Source: Ampullaceana balthica | Taxonomy: Eukaryota; Mollusca; Gastropoda; Lymnaeidae | Assembly: GCA_944989445.1 (NCBI GenBank) | Contig: CALYLW010000207.1 | Coordinates: 496,001-560,000 of the forward strand | DNA: 64,000 nt | Direction: 5' to 3' | Program-made: the position numbers and the translations under genes | Shown here: positions 12,101-21,788 of the stretch, piece by piece | Numbering within the stretch: position 1 is the first letter of the stretch | Layout: every line of letters starts with the position of its first letter | The notes under the pieces: generated by a model | The model's database searches: none | Seen by the model: the letters and a program-made list of their open reading frames with translations, nothing else | What the model was told of the DNA's origin: nothing

Positions 12101-14994
12101 ATTTTCTTAATTTGGTAATTTTGAACGATTTGGTTTTATCCCAACTCACCTCCCCAAACAATCAATTATTGACCAAAAAAAATTACTTTCATAAATAAAT
12201 TGACATTGTTCATATAGTATATGTTTAAAATTTCATATATTTTATCCATCATACCTTACCATAATTAATGATAAAAATATAACAAATGATAATCACCATG
12301 TCTTTGAAGGGCATCTTTGTGATATTTAAGAGCCTCTTCACACTGTCCTCTTTGATTGCAAAGTGCTCCAAGATTCTGATAAAGGACTGCTGCCAGTTTT
12401 GGGTTTGACATGGAAACTGGGTGTAAAGCAGCTTCGTAGCATTGTCCTGCTTTGTCATAGTCTTTTAACTGACAGAATACTAATCCAAGTTCATTGAAGA
12501 GTTTACCTATAATAATAATTTATATATAAGAGAGAAATGTTTTTAAAAAAAAATGATTATCAATAAAAATAGTCTTCAATATAAATTAATAAAATGCAGA
12601 TAATTTGTTATATGCATACCAATATTTTCTGAAGGCTCCAAGTTTTTTGCAGCTTGCATGCACACATCAAGAATTTCTAATGTCTCATCAATTTTTCCCA
12701 TTTTTTGCAACAGATTAGCTCTTTCCACTTGTGACTGAAGAAACCAGGAAAACCAACACTTAATGACTTAATCAACATTTAAAACTCTAATAAGAATGCA
12801 GGACTACACACAAACCATAGAAAAGCGTAGGACACAATAATCTTCTGTATAGAAGGAGCGTCTGTAACAGATAAGATAAGATAAGATAAGATAAGACAGA
12901 TTTCAATGAAATGATATAGAGTTAAACAATCTATAAATAATGACAAAGGTCTGGTTATCAGCAAATTTTTTTATTTTTGTGTTCAGTATGTACATTTATA
13001 GGTTTGGGAATTAGATTCAATTCCAAAAACTCTTCTTTGGAGAATGTTTGTAAGCTTTTTTTGAGCATTCAACTTATTCTAAAATAGCGCTGTTTTAATC
13101 TAAGCTACTGCCCGCAAGCTGAATTTAAGGATCAGCAACTTCTTGAAAAAAATTTTTTGATGTATTGAAAAAACATTTAGGGGTAAAAATAATTCAAACC
13201 ACATTTAGTTTTGTTTGAAAAGATTGTGAGAGTAAAAGCAAAGTTTTAACAGGGAGAAAGATGTTCACAAAAATTAAGGACTGACAGTAGAAGAACTTAA
13301 TGCTAAACTCTAAAGCAAAGCAATGATTTTTCAATTTATCTAACATAAAATTTGATATTATTGTATCATTATCCCTGCCTGTTGCTCTTATAAAAAAGGC
13401 AATCAGGGTATTAGGTGGAAAAAATAATAATGTTAAAAAGATGGAAATGGAAGCTAAAAGTAACTTGATGTGTAGCTTTTTGGTTATAAAAAAAATGTCC
13501 ATCCCCCCAATGGGATGAAGTCATGAGAAATATATAGGTGAGCACTGGGAGGACAATAATATGACAGGGACATGTCTGCATAAAAGTAATCAAGAGGTGA
13601 GCAGATGCACTAAAGGTGTCACATTTGAAAAATGACTTTTGAATTTTTTGTGAGTTGTTTATGGTAGCATGATATTTGAACAGTTATGTTTTTATAGAAC
13701 AAATACCTTGTAATGTATTCAGATATCAAGGTTCAAAGCAGGATTTAAGCTTTATTTCAAGTTACTGACATTTCATTTAGGGAGAAGTTGTGAGTACACT
13801 AAGATTTATTTATGAACTTTAATTTATGTATGCACATAAGAATGGACTGAGTTGTTCTAAATGATTTTTTGAACTGCCACAATTATAGGAATGTTCTATC
13901 AAAATTTTGATCATGTTTTGGAAGCAACCTTTTCCATTAAGTTTGGTTACTCTGTAATGACCACAATGAAGCTTTCACGGTTAAAGATTTAAAAAAAATT
14001 ACTGATAACTATATCAAATGCAAAAAGTTGCATATTCAATTCATAGCAAACTTTATCATTAAAGGTCTTCAGTTTTTATGTGCTTTTCCTTTTCTTTATG
14101 GGCTAAATATGCTGTTTGATATATAATACTATAAAGGTTGGACAACATTGGTCTTATGCAAAGCTTTTAATCAGTCAAAATTAAGTGAGATGTATTTGAT
14201 ATGAGGGTTAGTAAAGGACTTATTTTCAATTCCATAATTGGGTTTGGAAGCAGTAGAAATCAATCTGAATAAATAATATGACATATGAATTTTAAAGTAA
14301 ACATAAATATAGAATATAAAGAGTTTGTAACTTACAATCAAATGCTGTTCCTTAAGTCCTAGATCTTTGTTAATCTGTATCAGTTGCTTTAACCAAATGT
14401 CAGCTTCTAAAAATTGACTGTTGGAAACACAGATCTTTCCAAGTCTATGAATTGTATCAGCCTCCATTTTCTTATTGTTTTCTTCTAATTTATACTCTTT
14501 AAGTGCTTTTTCAAAATATTTCTTGCAGTCAACCATTTTACCGAGGCCTTCAAATGCAAGCCCAAAATTGAAATACAAGTCCCCATTGGACCTACCATCA
14601 CGGCATCCATCATGTGGCACCTTTAGGATTTATTAAGAAAATTATTACAAATAATATATGGATTTTAAATAAGGTATAAATAATAAAATTAACTGTATAC
14701 ATAATTTTAAAAAAAAATAGCAAATAAACTTTTAGAACATATTAGCCTCACTGCTTGGTGTAAGTAATGAAGCCCATCAGTAAAACTGCCAGTGTAAATT
14801 AGGGCAGCTCCCAAATTGAAAGCACAAGCTCTCAGCATATAGCCTTGGTGACCAGCAGAAAAAACACTGTGATATGCATATCTGAAGGCTTCCAGAGCTT
14901 TTTGATTCTGTCCATGATGCAGATGTAAAGTCCCCATTTTAGAAAAACGTTCCACCTCCTCTTCCATCATACTATTATCTTTGTCCAGTGTCAT
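3142..14994 (-). CDS. TTC24: TTC24-like tetratricopeptide repeat protein, 14 exons
   Basis: Exons run right to left: 14994-14752, 14620-14336, 12734-12620, 12506-12297, 12002-11874, 11593-11352, 10100-9991, 9784-9584, 9051-8924, 8348-8293, 6733-6621, 6471-6182, 5057-4940, 3277-3142. All junctions have AG acceptors and GT donors in matching phase, giving 2376 nt (791 residues plus stop). About the first 400 residues are TPR helices, with motifs such as GQNQKALEAF, ACAFNLGAA, FNELGLVFCQL, YQNLGALCNQ and WQSLESLGA, which follow human TTC24 in order. The remainder is Glu/Ser-rich (for example SESETETEGSS), has a basic EKHREYEQQQKLKK stretch, and ends ACLVM, a CaaX-type box. TTC24 is a poorly characterised scaffold-type TPR protein; no catalytic role is implied. 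The start is uncertain: the frame stays open upstream to an acceptor at about 15027, so a 5' exon may add residues. The protein is longer than human TTC24 (about 580 aa). Other TPR families such as TTC28 or GPSM fit less well. Confidence 0.75.
3325..3540 (-). mobile_element. LINE 3' end, minus orientation
   Basis: Read on the minus strand, this encodes the typical C-terminal tail of a CR1/jockey-like LINE ORF2 (FFPSGIRAWNGLPEE, then STFKTL). A short 3' UTR and a TTATC/GATAA microsatellite tail follow at about 3331-3345. The copy is 5'-truncated and inactive. The same 3' end recurs at 4380-4595, 4600-4875, 7087-7520 and 12735-12896. It lies in the last TTC24 intron. Confidence 0.75.
3590..4595 (+). 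mobile_element. Degenerate non-LTR retrotransposon reverse transcriptase fragment
   Basis: Plus-strand frames, interrupted by stops and frameshifts, show reverse transcriptase motifs in order: GVPQGT and LGPLLFL near 3630-3665, an FTDD active-site block (normally FADD/YADD) near 3718, a MSFHPEKCQLL block near 3830-3855, and then the ITGEY and WPEQTRKPNTPSTFK tail blocks. It is a decayed, 5'-truncated LINE copy, probably CR1/jockey-like. It sits head to head with the minus-strand 3' end at 3325-3540. Confidence 0.75.
4600..4880 (+). mobile_element. Second LINE 3' end in tandem
   Basis: A second copy of the LINE C-terminal and 3' UTR segment directly follows the first. It contains the GGAAACCAGGAAAACCAAC block and a GATAAGATAA-type tail at about 4850-4873. 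It lies between the last two TTC24 exons, only about 60 bp from the exon at 4940-5057. Confidence 0.65.
7087..7520 (-). mobile_element. LINE 3' end, minus orientation
   Basis: A (TTATC)n tail at 7087-7110 is followed by the same 3' UTR and, on the minus strand, LINE ORF2 C-terminal blocks (TGEYS, SLNLETLEDRR, PSGIRAWNGLPEE). The long plus-strand open frame across this area (7211-7630) is antisense to the LINE and is not a gene. Confidence 0.75.
7520..8060. repeat. Dispersed repeat, copy 1
   Basis: This segment matches 13190-13640 in the same orientation, with indels. Shared blocks include AGCAAAGCAATGATT, GTAACTTGATGTGTAGCTTT and AGGTGAGCACTGGGA. It is non-coding and of unknown class. It also holds a perfect 37-bp tandem duplication (7675-7711 and 7712-7748). 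Confidence 0.55.
7675..7748. repeat. 37-bp tandem duplication
   Basis: Two identical adjacent 37-bp units start with GTTGTATACTGTCTTATCC and end GCTTGTA. They are intronic in TTC24 and look like a recent slippage or replication duplication. Confidence 0.85.
10368..10680. mobile_element. MITE with CAGGGGGTCC-type terminal inverted repeats
   Basis: The left end reads CAGGGGGTCCTTGGGTTACG. The right end, reverse-complemented, reads TACAGGGAGTCCTCGGGTTA. Imperfect inverted termini of about 25 bp enclose roughly 300 bp of non-coding sequence. Terminal style resembles pogo/Tigger-derived MITEs. It lies in the TTC24 intron between 10100 and 11352. Confidence 0.6.
10930..10968. repeat. (GA)n microsatellite
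   Basis: A GAGA run is interrupted by ACAGA units. It produces spurious Arg/Glu-rich frames on the plus strand and Leu/Ser-rich frames on the minus strand. Confidence 0.85.
12735..12896 (+). mobile_element. 5'-truncated LINE 3' end abutting a TTC24 exon
   Basis: This has the same family 3' end as at 4720-4870, with a (GATAA)n tail at about 12866-12896. Its truncated left edge (CTGAAGAAACCAGGAAAACC) coincides with the boundary of the TTC24 exon 12734-12620. On the gene's strand the element reads TTTTCCTGGTTTCTTCAG, which is the polypyrimidine tract and AG used as the 3' splice site. Confidence 0.75.
13190..13640. repeat. Dispersed repeat, copy 2
   Basis: This is the partner of 7520-8060, sharing GTAACTTGATGTGTAGCTTT, TAGGTGAGCACTGGGA and nearby blocks at diverged spacing. 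It is non-coding and intronic in TTC24. Confidence 0.5.
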
Positions 14995-15029
14995 TTCCTG
15001 GTAACATCTGTAAATATCATACTAAAAAA

Positions 15030-16740
15030 GTTCAAGTTGGGGAATAGATGATAAAATGTGTCATCCAGTCATTTTTGGAAGAAAACAAACATAATAGAAT
15101 AGACCTAGAGTAAATGAAATAAAATTACAACACTAATACTTAAGTTTCAGTATACATTGACATTGCAATTATTTAAATTGATTAAAATTCAGATGGCATC
15201 ATAGAGTAAAATACAATTTATTAAATCTAATATTTTCAAATATTCTTATCCAAGTTAGTTATTTTAATATAATAATATTATTAGTATCAATAATCAAGCC
15301 ATATGACATGATATTTCTGAAGATTGGGAGTACCCAGGCTCAGTCCAGTTAAGGCATATTTATCTACTCTAGATCTAAATCTAATAATTAAGATTTTAAC
15401 TTAAATTTTAGTAGGCTTATGCTAAATTTGTTCAAGTAAGTCTACTCCTCATCAGTAACATCAGTTTGTTTGATTCTTAAGTTTGATAAATAAAATAGGT
15501 TAAATCATTCATTCATTGCCATAAATTTATTTCACTATCCTGACCCTTATCCATGCTTTTCGAATGGAAAAACAATATAAATTTATACTTATAATTAGCC
15601 CAACTCTTCACTTGCAGTACAAAGGATAAGTAATAATTATTAAGGACTTGTTTGTCATTGAATGGACTAATTCTAATTTCAAAGTCAGAACCAGAACTTG
15701 GACTAATGGACAATGAGTCACAATGGTCATTACGTCCTGTGTCTGTGCAATTGACTTCAATAATACGATTAATTCATGACTTTACTTTAAACTGTAAAAG
15801 CCACGGTAGGAAACTATATAAACTTATTTTCAATCACGGATTACGATGTTTAAATTTAAAAAAACAAATCATGTAAAAAAAATTACCTATACAATAATTT
15901 GAATAATACAATGAAGCAAATGTCCGTCGTCGTCGCCTAGCACAGTCAGTGTAAACTACTCCTTAGCAACAGACCCAATGACCAATTTATTTTCTGCATA
16001 GTTTCCCTTGACTTCTAAGTACCCGGTACATGTAAAAATTAATTACGGTACAATTCCAAGGCATGTTTATAATATATAGAGCTAAATTTTCACATTTACT
16101 AAGCCATGATCAAGATTTGAGGGTGCTAAAGTCGTCGTTGTTCGTGCAAAAATGTATATATATTCCCACCCCTATCCTTCGATGGAAAAGAAAAAAGTTC
16201 CACCTCTTCCATCATATAAATTATCTTTGTCCCGTGTCATTTCCTGGTAATATCTACATGCACATGCACATATTGTTATCAATATAGTGATGATAGTTAA
16301 AGCCACAATCATCCTATATTAATATTGCACGTCTAATTGATTCACATTTTTTGCAATGATTTAAAATCCTAATTTATGTTTACCTATATAAGTTATTTAA
16401 ATGCGTTTGTCAATAAATTGTTGCAGAGGTGTATCTTGGGTTCGTTGAGGCCCCCTTCCACAAAAATGCTCCATATAGCTGGGGGTTCCAAGGCACATGG
16501 TCCCTACCGCACCAACCTACTACTACACTGCATGTTGTTAGCAACTAAGTTCAACATTGCAGAAAGTCATCCTGTCACAGCTACAAGTGTAGTTTGTAAA
16601 AATATCTAGACAAAATTATTACTTGATAATAATACAGAGTCCTCTCCTTCCTTATTAACATCACTAATCTTAATATGATCTGTTAACATGAAAACAAAAC
16701 AGTAATAAAAAAACAACAAATAAAACAGAATCAATTACCA
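15030..16740. other. Putative TTC24 5' region
   Basis: This lies upstream of the first recognised TTC24 exon. A slightly less AT-rich patch at about 15915-16025 is a possible promoter, but no firm motif was recognised. No coding exon could be supported; a 5' UTR exon or short N-terminal exon may be hidden here. A degenerate duplicate of TTC24 exon sequence lies at 16195-16257. Confidence 0.3.
16195..16257 (-). pseudogene. Decayed duplicate of the first recognised TTC24 exon edge
   Basis: This about 63-bp stretch closely matches 14947-15008 (part of the TTC24 exon plus its acceptor region) in the same orientation. Shared words include TTATCTTTGTCC and GTGTCATTTCCTGGTAA. Small deletions destroy the frame. 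It appears to be a partial local duplication that has decayed. Confidence 0.7.
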
Positions 16741-19700
16741 ACAGTTGATTTTTTTATTGGTCATTTACAAATGTGTATACCTTGCCACAGAACATTCATG
16801 CATCACCATAGATCATTGATTCAAATATTTCACACCAGCACCAGGCACCCACAGAAAGCCAAAGAAATAGCAGCAACGAAAGTGAGAACACATGAATCTT
16901 CTTTCCGGCCCTTTTAAAAACACAACAAACTAATAATTGTGGGTGGGAGAGGGCAACAAATATTCATCCTCAAAACAATCACAATGCACTTAGATTATTA
17001 ATTTATTTTTGTTTGCTCAGTTAACTACCATACAGAATTTACAATGACATGAAACCTTTCTTGTCATAACATAAGTTTAAATCATATTTGTATTCACTTG
17101 AAATGTCCTGCTTAACTTGTAATGGAAATACTGAAAAAAAAATTAAGCACATAAAAATAATGAAATAAAAAAATAGCAAAAAATTGTAATTAAAAAAAAT
17201 TTGGAAAACAAAATTTGGCATTATTTGATGTTTACATGAGACACATTGGCAGAGAGGATGCAACCATTGTGAAAGAACTGGCAAACATTTGTCCATGACT
17301 GAAACAAGCTGGTTCACCACAGCCCTAGTTATGATCACACAAAAACTAAATAAAAACATATGGGGAGATGAATTATAATTAACCATGAGATGCCTTCATA
17401 TTAAAATTATAAATATCAGGCAAATAAAGATGAACAGAGGCAAGATTAAAATAAATTATTCTTCATTCAGACATTCACATATTTATTCTATGCACGTTAT
17501 AGTCAATTTACACATTTGTGTGATGCACACAAACATTTTTGTAATCCTATATTGTGTATAATACGGATAAAAATTAGGACTTTGAAGAAGAAAAAACAGA
17601 CAATACTTGATTATTTGTAATAATAATTTCATACATCATAATTAAGGCCTACTTCAAAATAAAAATGTAAGAAAATGCCTTTAAAATTAAATTAACAAGC
17701 ATAAGGTTTGTGTATGTGTGTACAAATTTAGTTAAATAATAAGAATGATTATTTTTTTAGAAATAAACACAACAAAAAAGATGGCAAAGTAAAGAAACTT
17801 TATAGGAGATTCTTTGAAAGTCCAACATTTAAAAAAATTAATGACTTGTTTTGATTACATAATTTTCTTGAATCTGATTCTGCTAAATTTATTTTATTTA
17901 CTTTTGTAAGAAGAACAATTTTATCTGCTACTTATTTTAACTCAGAATAAACCAACTATAATAAGATGCAGATTAGATTTTGGAGACTGAGGTAGGCCAA
18001 GGGTCTGTCTGTTTTGCCCTGACATGAATGTCAACTGTTAAATACTTATGCATTTTTTATAATTGAACATGTAAAAATAATCTCTAAAAAATCAGAAGAA
18101 AAAAAATTGCAAAGAAAATTTTAATTGTAACTATGACATTGCAAGGGAAATAAAAGCATAATGTTATGGCTAGTTTAGTTATTTAAAATTCTATGACCAG
18201 AAACAAAAAAAAACAAACAAAAAAAACATTCACATTTAAATTCATGCAGACAATAACATGGGACTGAATTAGTTTTCAGAATATAATAATCATTATGTAA
18301 CACGCAAAGTCTAATTGAAAAAGTGTGCAGATGAAAGTTTCTATTTTTTAAAAAACTCTAAGTTACATCTTATTTCTTGGGCATCATAATTTAAAAAAGA
18401 ACTTAGTTTATATCAATAAAATAAATAATCAAAATACAAAATGACTTAACAAGCCTGAAGAGACACAACTTAAGATTTTACAAAACAAACTTACAATCCT
18501 GCCAAAATAATTATAGAAAAAATTAGCCATGTCTAAAATAGAGGGGAAAAAAAACATGGAGAAAAACCTCTAATTTTTCATAATTCTATAGGATTTCGGA
18601 ACATTATCCTTGATTGATTGTTAAAACACAATTGACATTTGGCAGCCATTATTTTCTCCTTTGCATTCCTCAGAAGAACATGAGCTTAAGTGTGTTGCAT
18701 AATTTGAAATACTGTATCAGTTTAACACCTTAACTTTCACCAACAGTGGTTATAAGATTTATCTGCATTTGACAATACATTTGTATACTCTAGGTTTAAA
18801 ACCTTTTATAAAATACTTTTCTTCATTGATCTTATAAATGGGCTTCTATTGCCCCAATTCATTTATTTACATCTTGAGTGATATCTGATACTGGAAGAAA
18901 CAGCACATAGGCAAAATAGAATAATAAATTTTAACCTATAAATGACTAACAAACTAAATAACTTACCAACCATTGATATTTTTTTAAAAATGTGACTGCC
19001 TTGCTTATGTCAGTGATTTAAACATGTCAAAGTTACATATTTAGTGTTGCTGCACTGTCGCACCCCACAAACAAACATATGAGCTTAAGTAACATATCAC
19101 TATGTATCCTCACATTTCCCTTAAAACTCATTTAAACAAAACTGATCATGATTTAAATTGTTTCATAGTTTTGGTTGGCTTATTTTAATAAAAAGCAAAG
19201 CTGTGGTCTTGAGTTTATGCTGAAATGTCAAATTTGTACACTAAACTGGATTCTTTAAAAAATGTACACTTGAAATTTGGAAGAGCAAGTGAGTATGTTG
19301 AAGCTGATTTTATTTAAAATACATAATTAAAATCACATTGACCTTGACTTTTATAGTTGGATAACTTTGACAAAACTGTTTAAACCTTCAAAAAGTTGTT
19401 TTTTTTAAAACCTCCATTCATTCAAGGATATTTGCACCCTGTTGATAAGACATAATGAAATGATATATTCTTTTAATTTTTTTTATAAAAGATATTTACA
19501 TGTATGTACTTTAAGGGTGAAGGTTCTGTGAAATTCTTGGACACAAACACTTGCACACTATATTAAATCCCGAGACTCATTTTTTTCTATTATTTCTTGG
19601 ACATTAATTATGTTAAACACGTAGGACTCAATTTTAAAATAGGTGCAAAGCACAAGTTTGCATATTTCGTATACTCCACACATAAAAACCATGAAATTTT

Positions 19701-21724
19701 TATTACAAGGAATTCTAAAAAATAATTTCATAAACAAATTACGAATGAACTTTCAACATAAATTCAACTTTATCAAAATTCCCAACCCAATGTGTGGGAG
19801 AACATAAGCACAAACATATGGGCAACTAAAACATGAGATTAAAATGACTGATTCTTACCACATACAAGTTAATCAACTCACAAGAGTCCATTATAAAAAT
19901 CAGCAGAAAAATTTGGGAAATTGAGACCAATAAATTACAAGCCTATATCAGAAGTGTAGAGTTTGCTTAGCTACACTTTTAAATATTTTTGAATGCTATT
20001 TTTTGTTGGGATGAGAAAAGATATGTTTTGAAATTGAGCTAAGATCTTCTTTGTAAGAAGAAAAAATAGCTTGTTGCACTTAGTATGTAGTAACCCGAGC
20101 AAAATGATTTTTTGAAAGAAATGTTTATGAATTATTAGGGAGTCCTAAGTTACATTCTTCCATATGTAAAAAAAGATAAGAATTTAATATACAATGATTC
20201 ATCTAAATGGCACTATTGTATTTTCAGTTCAGAAGGAAGAAAAGGTGCAGCATAGATATTTATTGATGTTGAAATGCACATTAAAAAATCCTGAAGCATT
20301 TGGAAAAAAAAATATGTATTAAAAAAAAACTAATAATCACTAAAAAATAACAGACTTTAACTAAATTATATGCACATGTGACACATAATGATGAACACAT
20401 GCTACATGATAAAACAGACATCTGATTAAGATCCAAATTTTCAACCCAAAAAAGCATCTTAAAGTGAAGATAGCCAATGTATCATTGAAAAGAGCAGGGG
20501 TTGGCTGGTGATTCCATTTTTCAAAAATTTTACACATCTCTTTAATGATTTTAAACTAACTCTACATGATGTCTAGTAAGATGTGCATACATGAAATAGT
20601 AGAAATCTTTAAAATTGGGATGATGAGTGCAAAGGCCTTATTTTTGCTTGTCAGAGCAATAAAGCATTTGTAATGCAACAATCCAAATCCACATGAGACC
20701 AAAATAAAAATCAAACAAAAAAGACAACTGTTGCCCACTTTCAACTAGTTTATAAGCTACAAGCTTGATGCCAGTATTTACATCCTTTCTGTTAGGAGAA
20801 GGGAAGAGGGATGGGTGGGGGTGTAAGAGGATCACTTGAACGGGGAGGAACATACATGACAAATAAATGAAGAAAAAATTAAGGTATGTACATTAACATG
20901 CATATGTTTAAAAAAACATGCAGCGACTGAGTCACATCAGGGGTGTAGGAGCCAGGTGAGGAAGGTACAGGATAATGGATAAATATTACTCTTGCAAAAC
21001 TGACTCTTAAATTCTCATTTTAAAATGCATTTTAGTTACAGGTTAAAAAATTACTTTAAAAAAAAAGGTATATCATGTAAAAATTTACCATAAGCATTTC
21101 AACATGATTTGTAAAAACAATTTTGATTCAACTTCTGCAATTCAAATTTTACAAAAATTTTATTAATAAATAAATTTCAGTTTTTTAAGTTCTTACAGAA
21201 GGAGGAAAAAAAAACACTTTTTCAATAACAGCTTTAAATTATGACCTGTAGTACGTAAAAGAATGTGGATTCAACAAAACTTTAAAAGAAATAATTAAAA
21301 ATCTGTGAAACCTGGAATTAAAAGAAAGACTGGAATGAATCCCTACTATTGTACAGTTATATCTTAAGTCAACCGTAATGAATTTACATACAAAATGTCC
21401 TGTCTGAAAGGAACAGGATAACATTGTCATATGTTTCTTCTCGAATGATCTTTTTTTTAAAAAAGCTTGTTGAATAGTTATTAATTTTTGGTACTTATAT
21501 CAACAAAGCTTAGCTGAGGTTCCCCACGATCATAAGAAGGTTTGATTGACGTGTCCCCACAGCGCCCCACCCCCTGGTGAGGGGGACATTATGGGATGCT
21601 GTGGTGAAAATTGATCATCTCTAACACTGGGATAAATATAGGGGCTTTCAGCTGAGGTGCTGTCACAGGATAACTCATGAGGCTGTAATGGCTTGGCATC
21701 CCTCTGGTGACTCAGTGCTTTACG
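16741..21724 (-). other. Probable long CSNK1G 3' UTR / intergenic
   Basis: About 5 kb with no transposon termini, exon-like frames or RNA genes that I recognise. It follows the distal CSNK1G stop codon in the direction of transcription and has several minus-strand AATAAA matches (for example 21159-21164), so part of it is likely 3' UTR. How far the transcript extends is not visible from sequence. Confidence 0.35.
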
Positions 21725-21788
21725 TCATTTCTGCCGCTTTGATTTTGCCCGTGGTCGTGAATTTTTCCATCTGAAGCAACCACAGCAC
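21725..21788 (-). CDS. CSNK1G: CSNK1G distal alternative last exon
   Basis: The acceptor ATCTGTAG precedes G TGC TGT, which joins in phase to the ETAA.. end of exon 23125-23019 to give ETK then CCGCFRWKN and a basic stretch ending KRQK before TGA. Like the proximal exon it begins with Cys-Cys and is rich in Lys/Arg, as expected for a palmitoylation and basic-patch anchor. It is an alternative to 22697-22649, not an addition, because that exon carries its own stop. Confidence 0.75.

Noticed and set aside
12249..12458. 69-codon minus-strand open frame
   Set aside because: It is a shifted frame over the TTC24 exon 12506-12297; the spliced TPR frame is the real one.
15513..15713. Possible upstream TTC24 coding exon on the minus strand
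   Set aside because: No TPR or other recognisable motif and no fitting donor phase could be shown, so it was not added to the gene model.
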